Assembly: GCA_016715065.1 (NCBI GenBank)
Contig: JADKBN010000002.1
Location: forward strand, 186,001 to 250,000
Origin: Fibrobacterota bacterium
GTDB taxonomy: Bacteria > Fibrobacterota > Fibrobacteria > UBA5070
Length of the DNA stretch: 64,000 nt
Reading direction: 5' to 3'
This document shows, piece by piece, positions 44,089 to 52,442 of the stretch; positions within the stretch are counted from its first letter, which is position 1; every line of letters begins with the position of its first letter. The position numbers were made by a program, and so were the translations under genes. Below the pieces are notes generated by a model, which was given only the letters and a program-made list of their open reading frames with translations, was not told the DNA's origin and searched no databases.

Positions 44089-45108
44089 TTAGGAAATGGG
44101 AATCGCCCACCCCGGCGCGCAACACGCGGGATCCCCTTGCGTGGCATCGCCCATCTGCGCGAAGGAAAGACATGGCGCGCCTCCCTGGCAAACGCTGGCG
44201 AACAGGCAGCGCGAGCAGCCCTCCGGCTGTCGTTGCACCAGGTCGCGCACCTTCTCCGATCCTGTCCAGATATCCCACGGGTTTTCGAAGGGCAGACGCC
44301 CGATGGGCTCCGGGAGCCGTCGGCACGGCACCACGGTGCCATCTGCGAGCACGGCCAAAAGCGACTTTCCGGCCGAGCATTTGTACGCCTGGCCACCGCA
44401 CGACAGAAATTGCAATGCACGCGAGGTGCGGACCTTGAATCCCTTTGATGACAATTTTTGGGAGACCTCGCGGAGTTCGTCCAAGAACGCCTGCGTCGCC
44501 GCGGCGTTCCAATGCGCATCGCCTGGTCCGGGCACCACGCGATCGGTCCAGATGGATTCCGCTCCCGCTTTGCGCGCGGCCTTGGCTGCTGGCGCGAGCT
44601 CGCCCAGCCTTCCCGGAAAGGCCGTGTGGGAAACCACCGTGGGAATGCCCCGGCGCGAGGTGCGCTGGATGGCCGCGATCGCGGTCTCGAATGCTTTGGG
44701 CCCACGGATCTCTTCGTGGGCCTTGCGGCTGCCGTCCAGGGAAAATTGCACGTAGCGCAGGCGAAGTTTCGCCAACTCGTCGGCGATCGCGTCGGTCAGG
44801 AGTTCTCCGGACAGAAGCAAGGCGATCCTGGAATGAGGCAGGCGCGACTGGATCGCGTTCAGGAATTCGCGCCACTGGGGATGGCTCAGGAGTTCGCCGC
44901 CGGTGAGGTTGAAGTCCAATCGCCAATCGTCGGTCGAAACCTGCCTCGCCTTGCGATCCAATTCCACCCATTGATCCAGGATCGCCACAAGATCGCCCAG
45001 CGAAGGCTCTAGGGTGTGGTCGGGAATGTAGCAGTGACTGCAGCGGCGCGGGCAGCGATCCGTGATGTGCCACTGCACCAACAAGCGGTTGGATGGCAGT
45101 GCCGACAA
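44089..45108 (-). CDS. Radical SAM/SPASM enzyme next to Cys/Gly-tail proteins
   Basis: 339 residues from TTG at 45108; no ATG exists in frame near the N-terminus, and GTG at the VQWHIT region would be an alternative. The radical SAM cluster motif is CPRRCSHC (Cys19, 23, 26), followed by GGELL and a TIM-barrel with SLDGSRKAHEEIRG. The C-terminal SPASM region has the spacing for auxiliary iron-sulfur clusters: CSAGKSLLAVLADGTVVPC, then CSRCLFASVC and Cys residues in GGAPC and ACC. Such enzymes modify peptides and proteins (thioether or carbon-carbon bonds, maturation of cofactors). It begins 9 bases after the dnaA stop and ends 10 bases before the copy 2 membrane gene. Confidence 0.9.
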   Translation of the reverse strand: MSALPSNRLLVQWHITDRCPRRCSHCYIPDHTLEPSLGDLVAILDQWVELDRKARQVSTDDWRLDFNLTGGELLSHPQWREFLNAIQSRLPHSRIALLLSGELLTDAIADELAKLRLRYVQFSLDGSRKAHEEIRGPKAFETAIAAIQRTSRRGIPTVVSHTAFPGRLGELAPAAKAARKAGAESIWTDRVVPGPGDAHWNAAATQAFLDELREVSQKLSSKGFKVRTSRALQFLSCGGQAYKCSAGKSLLAVLADGTVVPCRRLPEPIGRLPFENPWDIWTGSEKVRDLVQRQPEGCSRCLFASVCQGGAPCLSFAQMGDATQGDPACCAPGWAIPIS

Positions 45109-45116
45109 AGGTGAAG

Positions 45117-46442
45117 TTACCGCAACACCTTCAGCAGGTGTTCCACGTCGTTTCGCAGGGTCACGGAGTCCTTCATTTCCTTGCCGACCTTGTCGCAAGC
45201 GTGGATGACGGTGGAGTGGTCGCGGTCGCCGAAGTGTCCGCCAATGGACTTGTAGGGCAGTTGGGTGAGCTGTTTGGCCAGGTACATGGCCACTTGGCGG
45301 GCGTGGCTCACATCCTTGGTGCCGCGGTTTTCGGCAAACAGGCTCGGGGATTCCACACGGTAGTAGTCGGCCACCACCTGGGCGATTTCCTGCGGCGAAA
45401 ACCGACGCGTGGATCCGCGCGGTGCTTGGGCCTCCACCACATCCTGCGCCAGGCGCAAGGTGACGTTGCCGCCCTGGATGCTGGCCTCCAGGATCAGGCG
45501 GCGCACGATGCCTTCCAGGTGGCGGATGTTGGTGTCGATGTTCTCTGCGATGTAGGAGATGATCTCTTCGGAGAGATCCAGGTTTTCTTCCTGGGCTTTG
45601 TTGCGCAAAATGGCTTCGCGGGTGTCTCGGTCGGGCGGCTGGATGTCCACCGAAAGACCCCACTGGAAGCGGCTCACGAGCCGTTCTTCCAGGCCCTGCA
45701 ATTCGCCGGGCGAGCAGTCGGAGGTCAGTACGATCTGGCGGTTTGACTGGTGGAAGGCGTTGAACAGATGGAAAAATTCCTGTTGCAGCGCGTCGCGTCC
45801 CACCAAAAACTGGATGTCGTCCATCAACAGCACGTCCACCTGGTTTCGATAGTAGCTGGAGAAATCGTTGACCAGGTTTTTTTGGACGTGGTAGATGTAC
45901 TGGTTCTTGAAGTCGTCGGTGGGAACGTACCGCACCCGGATTTCCGGGAATCGGGTTTCGATCTGGTTGCCGATCGCTTGCAGAAGGTGGGTCTTGCCCA
46001 GTCCGGATCCACCGTAGATCATGAGCGGATTGAAGCGCGTCCGTCCGGGAGCGTCGGCCACCGCTTTGGCAGCCGAATGCGCGAACTGCGAGTTGCCACC
46101 CACGACGAAGGTATCGAACGTGAAGCGCGGGTTCATCAGCACCGGCGCGATTTCGCCGCCGCGTGGCTCGGGGCTGGCTTGCAGCACCGGACGGCTCTGC
46201 TGCAGAGATAGCCTAGGTGTGGAGCCCACGGTTTGTTCGGCGGCCATTTCCACCAGGCCCTGGAAACTTTTGCGGAAGGCTTCCAGAGGGAAGTCGGCGG
46301 GAGCCTCCAAAATCAATGAGGTCTGGGAAAATTCCAGGCATCGCAACGGAGCGATTTGGCGCGCATGGACTTCCGGAGCCAACATGCGCTGCAGGACTCC
46401 CGCGGCCTTCGCCCAGAGGATGGAAGATTCGGACCCGATCAT
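45117..46442 (-). CDS. dnaA: Chromosomal replication initiator DnaA
   Basis: 441 residues from the ATG at 46442. Domain I is short (MIGSESSILWAKAAGVLQR) and domain II is a linker. The AAA+ core starts FTFDTFVVGGNSQFAHSAA and has Walker A MIYGGSGLGKTHLLQAIGN (near 150), Walker B VLLMDDIQFLVGRDAL and sensor-type arginine SRFQWGLSVDI. Domain IV has the DNA-binding signature KSIGGHFGDRDHSTVIHAC. It binds DnaA boxes and unwinds the replication origin. Unusually, dnaN, recF and gyrB are not its neighbours; the next gene downstream is a radical SAM enzyme. No cluster of DnaA boxes is seen in the flanking gaps. Confidence 0.95.
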   Translation of the reverse strand: MIGSESSILWAKAAGVLQRMLAPEVHARQIAPLRCLEFSQTSLILEAPADFPLEAFRKSFQGLVEMAAEQTVGSTPRLSLQQSRPVLQASPEPRGGEIAPVLMNPRFTFDTFVVGGNSQFAHSAAKAVADAPGRTRFNPLMIYGGSGLGKTHLLQAIGNQIETRFPEIRVRYVPTDDFKNQYIYHVQKNLVNDFSSYYRNQVDVLLMDDIQFLVGRDALQQEFFHLFNAFHQSNRQIVLTSDCSPGELQGLEERLVSRFQWGLSVDIQPPDRDTREAILRNKAQEENLDLSEEIISYIAENIDTNIRHLEGIVRRLILEASIQGGNVTLRLAQDVVEAQAPRGSTRRFSPQEIAQVVADYYRVESPSLFAENRGTKDVSHARQVAMYLAKQLTQLPYKSIGGHFGDRDHSTVIHACDKVGKEMKDSVTLRNDVEHLLKVLR

Positions 46443-46556
46443 GAGATGGAGCGAAACGTAGCCATTTGGAGGATGGGCCAACGGAAGCGGGTTTGTCTGG
46501 GGTGATTGACTCGCGGGATTCCAGGTTGGATACTCAGGGCATTCACCACCCAATCC

Positions 46557-46562
46557 GGAGAG
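46557..46562 (+). promoter_or_regulatory. Ribosome binding site GGAGAG for the sugar-binding protein
   Basis: GGAGAG with a spacing of 6 bases to GTG at 46569, followed by a run of seven A. This site and start would give a signal peptide only if the A-run had eight bases. It is the main evidence that the annotated frame is broken. Confidence 0.6.
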
Positions 46563-46568
46563 ACCTAC

Positions 46569-48070
46569 GTGAAAAAAACCTTCTGCTTGCCTCGCTTTTG
46601 GGGCTGACTTTCGCAACTTCGGTGCAGTCCGCCAAGCCCTTGGAGCTGTGGATCATGCCCAACGGGGCCAATCCCCAGGCGATCGTGGAGGAGCGCTTGG
46701 CGGCCTTCACCAAAGAAACCGGTTTGCCTGCCAAGGTGGTGGTGCTCGATTGGGGGAGCGCCTGGAACAAGATCGACGAGGGCTTGAAGACCGGCAAGGG
46801 ACCGGACGTGGTGCAGTTGGGAACCACTTGGGTTTCCTATTTCGCCTCCCAAGGGTATCTGGCATCGTTGGATGGCCAGGCTCAAGAGTTGAAATTCGAC
46901 CGGTTTTTGGGCACCAGCCGAAAAACCACAAAAATCGATGGAAGCGACACAACCTGGGCCGTCCCGTGGTTCATGGATGTGCGCGTGCTCCTGGCCAACC
47001 AGCGGATCCTGGATTCGCTCAAAATCACCGCTGCCGAAGTGGCCACCTGGGATGGCTATCGCAAAGCCTTGCGGAAGATCCGTGACGCGAAGTTGCTGAA
47101 GGAAGGGGTCACGCCCATCCACGCCTACGGGTTTCCCGGCAAGAGCGACTGGAACATTCCTCACAATTTCGCACCCTGGGTCTGGTCCGAGGGCGGAGAT
47201 TTCGTGAAGAAAGGCGCCGATGGCAAATGGTCCTCGGCGCTCATGGACAAGGCCACCGTGCAGGGAATCTACCGCTACATCTCCTTCGTGAAGGATTCCC
47301 TGGTCAACCCCAAGGCGCTTTCGCAGAACACCTCCGACATTTCCAAGCTCTTCAGCGTGGGAGAGCTCGTGTTCATCCTCGGGACTTCCGAGCTGGTCAC
47401 GCAGGTGCGGATTTCCACCGATTCCGGCGGCATGCGCAGTTCCGCCATCGGGAAGGCGGGCATCCGCGTGATCCCCGTTCCGGCGGGCCCGTCTGGTTCG
47501 GTCGCCTTCGTGGGCGGATCCGACCTGGCCCTGCCCAAGGCCAAGGCCAAGGACGCCAACGCCCTCAAACTCCTGCAATTTTTGACACGTTCCGACAACC
47601 TCGACATCTACACCCGCAAGATCGGGTTCATTCCTGCAGACCAGACCGTGCTCCAGGATTGGGCCAAGGATTCGTCCTACAAGGTGATCGTCGAGGCCGC
47701 CGCCAAGGGCAAGGCATATCCAGGCATCCCCCAGTGGGGTGGCATCGAACAGCAGCTTTCCAGTCTGTTCGCCAACGTATGGGGAATGCTGGGTGAAGGC
47801 GGCTACTACTCCGACGAAGAGCTCTACAAAGCCTTGGTCCAGTACGATGCCCGCATCGATTCTTCGCTGGGCGCCAAATCGCAACCGATGTCGTTGGATT
47901 CCTTCAAGGTCGTCGTCGGTCAGATCAAGGAATCCTCCGGCGAGGCGAAGGTGGAAGGTGCCGCTTCCGAAAATTCCGCCGGGGGCGTTCCCTGGGCGGT
48001 GGTGGCGGTCGCAGGAGTGATCGTGCTGGCTGGCGTCGGATTCGCTCTCAGTCGTCGCAAGTCCGCCTAA
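46569..48070 (+). CDS. Family 1-type extracellular solute-binding protein with C-terminal membrane anchor
   Basis: About 500 residues. The probable start is GTG at 46569, but a frame of GTG plus seven A leads to a stop; one more A would give MKKNLLLASLLGLTFATS, a textbook signal peptide joined in frame to the rest. As written, the in-frame start would be an ATG at 46466 with 38 polar residues before the signal. The body matches maltose/sugar-binding proteins: LELWIMPNGANPQAIVEERL, GPDVVQLGTTWVSYFASQGYL, ADWNIPHNFAPW-like, QWGGIEQQLSSLFANVW. A membrane helix near the end (VPWAVVAVAGVIVLAGVGFAL) followed by SRRKSA is unusual for such proteins and would tether it to the inner membrane. No ABC permease is adjacent. 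Confidence 0.85.
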
Positions 48071-48092
48071 GCAGTTCGCAAGGAGTCCCTCG

Positions 48093-50720
48093 ATGGTTCG
48101 CAAGATCCCGTTCAAAAGTCGCTTCGTCGTTCGTTTCCTGGCCGCTCTCGTGGCGGTGCAGGTCGCCGCCATGGGGGTTTCCGGCTGGTACTTCTCCAAC
48201 CGAGCGGGGAAGGCGGCGGTGGAGAAGGCCTACTCGGCCGACGAATCCACCGTCAAGTCGGTGGCTTCCTACCTGGAGGCGAGCTTCCGCGGATTTGGAC
48301 AGGATCTGACGCTCCTTGCGGCGACCCCGGCCATGACCTCGTTCGAGAAGCTCCAAGCGGGCGATTTCATGAAAAACTACACGGTATCCTCGCTGTTCGT
48401 GTCCGGCGAGGACCTGATCCTCTACGACAAGGACCGAAGGCGCGTCGCCGACAATCGCATGACCGGCGATGCTTCCGACACCTCCCGCTTCGCCTGGGCC
48501 GAACGGGTCGAGGCCATCCGGCCCTTCGTGGGGCCCGTGATCTGGAACGGCGATTCCCCATCAAGGTTGTTCGCCGTGGTGGTCCAGAACCTCGCCACGG
48601 GATCCGGTTACCTGCAGGCCCAGTACTCCATGCGACGCGTGTTCCAATACCTGACCGACACCAGAGTGGGCCAAAAGGGATTCGTGCTTGTGGTGGACGA
48701 AAAGGGGCAGGTTCTGTACCATCCGCAACCCAAGTTCCTGCATGACCGTGCGACCCTGGAAAGCCTGGGGATCAAGGGAGTGCAGCCGGCCATCTGGAAG
48801 ATCTCGGCGCCCACCGAATTCGAGCTCGTCGATGGCGAGCGCTACATGGTCAACTACGCATGGATCGCCGACCATCATGTCGGCGTGGTTTCGCTTCACC
48901 CCATGTCAGAAATTGACACAGTTGTCGCCGATACCCGAAACGGCGTGATGGCCCTGATGGGGTTGGTGCTTCTGGCGACGATCCTCGTTTCGGCCGTGCT
49001 GGGGGTCCGCATGGTGGCGCCGCTCAATCTGCTGGCGGGAAAGATGCAGGCGGTGCGCGACGGCGACATGACCGTCGAATCGGGCATCAAGAGGCCGGAC
49101 GAGATCGGATTGCTCGCGGAGGTGTTCGATCTCATGCGCGAGCGGATCCGCCAGTACACCGAGCACCTGGAAGAGCTCGTGGACGAGAAGATGCGCCAAG
49201 TCAGGGACATCCTGGACTCGATCGACCAGGGACTCCTGACGGTGAACCTCGACGGCACCGTGAACCCGGAGCACTCGCGCAAGGCCAGCTCCATCCTTCA
49301 TGTGGAGGATCTCGCCAAGTCCGGAGTGCACCAGGCTCTCCACCTATCCGAGGAGGGCCTGACGGATTGGAAGGCCTGGGTGGATCTGGTGGTGCAAAAA
49401 CACATGAGCATGCGGTGGGACAAGCTCGCCAAGGTCGCACCGGTGCGCGAGCTTCAGCTGGGCGATCCAGACGACCCCAAATACGTCCAGGTGGCATATC
49501 AAAAAATGCTCGACAAGCAGGACAAGCTCACCAAGATCATGATCCTCGCTCAGGACGTGACGGAAACGCGCCGCATCGAGCGGATCGTGATGGAAGAGAA
49601 AGCCCGCCACGAAAACGAGGTCAAGACCATCCTGGGGCTGGTGAACACGTTGCCGGAAGTCCTCCAGGATTATTTCGAGGATCTCGAACGGCGGATGGTC
49701 ACCTTGCGCTCCGGGCTGGTGGAATTGCTCGAGGAAGCTCGCCGCGCCCGGGCCGAATTTCCCGAAGGAAGGCCACTTTCGATCGACCAGGATCTGGTGG
49801 CCTCGGTGTTTCGCGATTTGCACACCATCAAGGGGAACTCCGCCACCTACGGATTCGAAAAACTCACCCACATCGCCCACGAAGCGGAGGAATTGGTGGA
49901 GGCGCTGCGTCCACCCATCGAGGTGCGGTCGGAGGCCACCATCGAGGGTGCTCGCGCCAAACTCGACGAAATGGCCGAGGCGATCGAGGATATCCGCGCG
50001 GTGGGGCGGAAATTGTCAGGCGGCGACGAGTTGGTCCTGCGCATCCCGGAGTCGCGCTTGGAGTCCATCCGCGATCTGGCGCTGGGTTTGTCGCGGGAGG
50101 GAGGCCTTTCCCCGCAGGCCGCGCGCCTGGTCGAGGCTTGCCGGGAAGTCCGCAACATCCCTTTGGCGAGGCTGACCGAAAAATACGCGAGCGTGGTGCG
50201 CCGCCTGGCCGAGCGGCTGGACAAGCAGGTCCGGTTCCAGACCGTGCCCGCCGATCTGGAGGTGGATCCCCATTTCCTGGGTCGCTTCGACGAGGCCTTG
50301 GTGCACTTGGTGCGCAACGGGGTCGATCACGCCATCGAGCTGCCGGAGGAGCGCGAGGACGCGGGCAAGCCGGCGGAAGGGAGCCTTCGCTTGAGCGCCA
50401 GGATTTCCGCGAGGGAAGTCGAGCTGGTGCTGGAGGACGACGGCAAAGGCATCGATGGCGATCGACTGGTGGCCAAGGCCATCGAAGCGGGAACGATCCG
50501 GGCTCAGGAAGCCGACATGATGTCGTGGCAGCAGAAGATCGAATTGGTTTTCCAGTCTGGTATTTCGACGGCCGCCGAAGTCACCGAGCTCTCCGGTCGA
50601 GGGGTGGGAATGGACGCGGTGATGAGCGGAATCCTCACCATGGGAGGCCGGGTCGAGTTGTGGTCGGAGTTGGGCAAGGGCACGCGAGTGACCCTTGCGC
50701 TGCCCCGAGAGGGGCTCTGA
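48093..50720 (+). CDS. Membrane-bound CheA-like sensor kinase with Hpt domain
   Basis: 875 residues, with AAGGAG before the ATG. N-terminal helix (residues about 12-32), then a periplasmic double-Cache-type sensor (to about 285), a second helix (GVMALMGLVLLATILVSAVLG), a HAMP domain (LNLLAGKMQAVRDGDMTVE), a PAS-like region (LDSIDQGLLTVNLDG), a Hpt domain with phospho-His near 576 in VFRDLHTIKGNSATYGFEKL, and a CheA-type ATPase: LVHLVRNGVDHAIELPEER, DDGKGIDGD, GRGVGMDAVM, GKGTRVTLALP. It lacks a receiver domain and P2/P5 parts of a true chemotaxis CheA. It should sense a periplasmic signal and pass phosphate on through its Hpt histidine. No response regulator lies beside it; the sugar-binding protein gene is 22 bases upstream. 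Confidence 0.9.
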   Translation: MVRKIPFKSRFVVRFLAALVAVQVAAMGVSGWYFSNRAGKAAVEKAYSADESTVKSVASYLEASFRGFGQDLTLLAATPAMTSFEKLQAGDFMKNYTVSSLFVSGEDLILYDKDRRRVADNRMTGDASDTSRFAWAERVEAIRPFVGPVIWNGDSPSRLFAVVVQNLATGSGYLQAQYSMRRVFQYLTDTRVGQKGFVLVVDEKGQVLYHPQPKFLHDRATLESLGIKGVQPAIWKISAPTEFELVDGERYMVNYAWIADHHVGVVSLHPMSEIDTVVADTRNGVMALMGLVLLATILVSAVLGVRMVAPLNLLAGKMQAVRDGDMTVESGIKRPDEIGLLAEVFDLMRERIRQYTEHLEELVDEKMRQVRDILDSIDQGLLTVNLDGTVNPEHSRKASSILHVEDLAKSGVHQALHLSEEGLTDWKAWVDLVVQKHMSMRWDKLAKVAPVRELQLGDPDDPKYVQVAYQKMLDKQDKLTKIMILAQDVTETRRIERIVMEEKARHENEVKTILGLVNTLPEVLQDYFEDLERRMVTLRSGLVELLEEARRARAEFPEGRPLSIDQDLVASVFRDLHTIKGNSATYGFEKLTHIAHEAEELVEALRPPIEVRSEATIEGARAKLDEMAEAIEDIRAVGRKLSGGDELVLRIPESRLESIRDLALGLSREGGLSPQAARLVEACREVRNIPLARLTEKYASVVRRLAERLDKQVRFQTVPADLEVDPHFLGRFDEALVHLVRNGVDHAIELPEEREDAGKPAEGSLRLSARISAREVELVLEDDGKGIDGDRLVAKAIEAGTIRAQEADMMSWQQKIELVFQSGISTAAEVTELSGRGVGMDAVMSGILTMGGRVELWSELGKGTRVTLALPREGL

Positions 50721-50721
50721 G

Positions 50722-51081
50722 TTACTCGGGCCGCACGCCCATCCGTACGCCCATTTCGATCGATCCGGATGCCTTCAGCGCATGGGCCGCGAACCCTTGC
50801 GCGAGAATTTGCCGGAAGATGTCCTCCACGTCCAACCCCAAGGCGGAGGTTCCGCGGGTGAGAGTGACGCCCGCCTTGTAGGGACGCACGGAATGCAGAT
50901 CTTCGTCCAGCGTGGAGGGAAACTGAAGAGTGGAAAGGTCCGTGCCGGCGATCACCGACATCAGCTTGGAACGGTCCGTACTTGCGCGGTAGATGTCGAT
51001 TTCCATGACCTCCGCGGAGGAATCCGCGGGAGGCGCCGAAGAAGCGGGGGCTTCGTTGGATGGCTGAGAATGGATTTTCAT
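50722..51081 (-). CDS. Small hypothetical protein
   Basis: 119 residues from the ATG at 51081 (AAGGAA in front). A Ser/Pro/Ala-rich N-terminus is followed by EVMEIDIYRASTDRSKLMSV and ends GSIEMGVRMGVRPE. No signal peptide, helix or family seen. Its end lies one base past the convergent kinase gene end. Perhaps cytoplasmic. Confidence 0.6.
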   Translation of the reverse strand: MKIHSQPSNEAPASSAPPADSSAEVMEIDIYRASTDRSKLMSVIAGTDLSTLQFPSTLDEDLHSVRPYKAGVTLTRGTSALGLDVEDIFRQILAQGFAAHALKASGSIEMGVRMGVRPE

Positions 51082-51167
51082 GCGGAAGTTCCTTGGAGAA
51101 GGTTCAAGTTGAGGAGTCAGGTGGTTTCGATGGTAGCAACCAGGTCGCAGCTTGGGAGGATTCCTTT

Positions 51168-51195
51168 GCCACCAAAGGTGGCGGAACTCTGCGAG
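51168..51195. repeat. Hairpin plus shared 16-mer
   Basis: A perfect hairpin GCCACC-AAA-GGTGGC at 51168-51182 overlaps the 16-mer GGCGGAACTCTGCGAG at 51180-51195, which is identical to 15220-15235. It lies in the gap between hrcA and the small gene at 50722. Confidence 0.5.
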
Positions 51196-51250
51196 CATTT
51201 CAGTGCGAGTCTCCTGAAGGGTCGCTCTGGGGTCAGATCTTCGTGAGCGA

Positions 51251-52318
51251 TCAGCCTTGGGAAAGGCGCAGGGCGATGTAATCCACGGCGGCGATCAATT
51301 TCGGATAATGCATCCGCGTGGGGCCAAGCACGCCAACGCTCCCCTTGGCATTGCCCAAATGGTAGTTGCGGGTGACCAGGGAAAGGCTTCGCAGGTGCTC
51401 CACCCGGTTTTCCGAACCGATGGTGATGCAAGCGGCACCTTCGTGGCCGATCCGGTCCTGCAGGAGCTGGGCGAGGATGGAGCGGTCCTCCATGAGCTGG
51501 ACCAAATTCACCATAGAGCGTCTTTCGCCCATCTCTGGTTGGCTCAGCACGTTCCCCACGCCTTGGAGGTAGGCGTCGTGTGAACGGACGGGATGGGAGA
51601 CCTCCAGCAGGGATCGCAGGATGAGGCCGGTGAGCTTGTCGTGGAGCGGGTCTTCCGCCGGGCGGATTTCGCCGGATTCGATGCTTTGGAGGTTCCGCTG
51701 GAGTTCCTGGGGCGTTCGTCCCAAGGCGGTGAGATGGACCTTCCGGACCAGGTCCGAGAGGTCTTCCCGCGAAAGAGCCGTCCCGGTGTCAACGGAAATC
51801 GAGCGGACCAATCCGGATCCGAAGCTGGCCACCAACAAAAGAGTGGTGTCGGCGACCGGCACCAATTCCAGCCGATCCAACCGGCTTTGGTCCAACACGG
51901 GTGCGATCGCCACGCCCAAGAGTCGTGTGATTTCCGCCAAGGCCAGCGCGGCGGCGGCGAGCAATTGGTCTTCCGATCGAGCGGCGGAGAGCGTGGCGTC
52001 CACCACCATGCGCTCCTGTTCCGAAAGGGATGTGGAAGGCATCATCTGGTCCACCCAGATGCGGAATCCACGTTCCGTAGGTTGTCTGCCCGCCGAGGTG
52101 TGCGGTTGGTCGATCAGCCCCATTTCTTCCATGTCGCTCATCACGTTGCGGATGGTCGCAGGAGAAAGGGCGTCCTCGATGTCCTTGCTCACCTGCCGGG
52201 ACCCGACGGGCTCGGCGTTGCCGATGTAGCGGCGCACGATGGACGAGAGAACAGTCCGCTGGCGCTCCGTTAGATGTGGCATGGGATCCATGGATCCCTT
52301 CGGCAAGGACTCGGACAT
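51251..52318 (-). CDS. hrcA: Heat-inducible transcription repressor HrcA
   Basis: 355 residues; winged-helix repressor of heat-shock operons. The N-terminal DNA-binding part LTERQRTVLSSIVRRYIG and GNAEPVGSRQVSKDIEDALS with SPATIRNVMSDMEEMGLIDQ is the standard HrcA sequence, followed by HTSAGRQPTERGFRIWVDQMM. The dimer part ends GVLGPTRMHYPKLIAAVDYIAL. Starts at 52318 or at the ATG at 52291 (AAGGG in front), which makes a more typical N-terminus. The usual partners grpE, dnaK and dnaJ are not adjacent, and no inverted CIRCE repeat (TTAGCACTC spacing GAGTGCTAA) was found nearby. Confidence 0.95.
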   Translation of the reverse strand: MSESLPKGSMDPMPHLTERQRTVLSSIVRRYIGNAEPVGSRQVSKDIEDALSPATIRNVMSDMEEMGLIDQPHTSAGRQPTERGFRIWVDQMMPSTSLSEQERMVVDATLSAARSEDQLLAAAALALAEITRLLGVAIAPVLDQSRLDRLELVPVADTTLLLVASFGSGLVRSISVDTGTALSREDLSDLVRKVHLTALGRTPQELQRNLQSIESGEIRPAEDPLHDKLTGLILRSLLEVSHPVRSHDAYLQGVGNVLSQPEMGERRSMVNLVQLMEDRSILAQLLQDRIGHEGAACITIGSENRVEHLRSLSLVTRNYHLGNAKGSVGVLGPTRMHYPKLIAAVDYIALRLSQG

Positions 52319-52431
52319 GGCTCCAATCTACCCTCTTGATCGCCCCAGGCGGTCGTTGTCCGTGCAGGGCTTCGGGAAGTCATGGCCAAGTCGGGAGACA
52401 GTTTGTTTCATTCCTGGCACACTGCCCGTTC

Positions 52432-52437
52432 AGGAGG
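52432..52437 (+). promoter_or_regulatory. AGGAGG ribosome binding site for a GTG start
   Basis: AGGAGG five bases before GTG at 52443 selects this codon over ATG at 52455 and over open upstream frame. Confidence 0.8.
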
Positions 52438-52442
52438 TCGAC

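Noticed and set aside
46443..46568. Possible replication origin beside dnaA
   Set aside because: No DnaA-box cluster, no AT-rich unwinding region and no dnaN or other origin genes are seen here.
46466..46568. ATG at 46466 as start of the binding protein
   Set aside because: It has no binding site and would place 38 polar residues ahead of a signal peptide; the GTG at 46569 has a good site, though it needs one more A.
51082..51250. CIRCE operator for HrcA
   Set aside because: The expected 9-base arms TTAGCACTC and GAGTGCTAA with nine-base spacing were not found in the gaps around hrcA.
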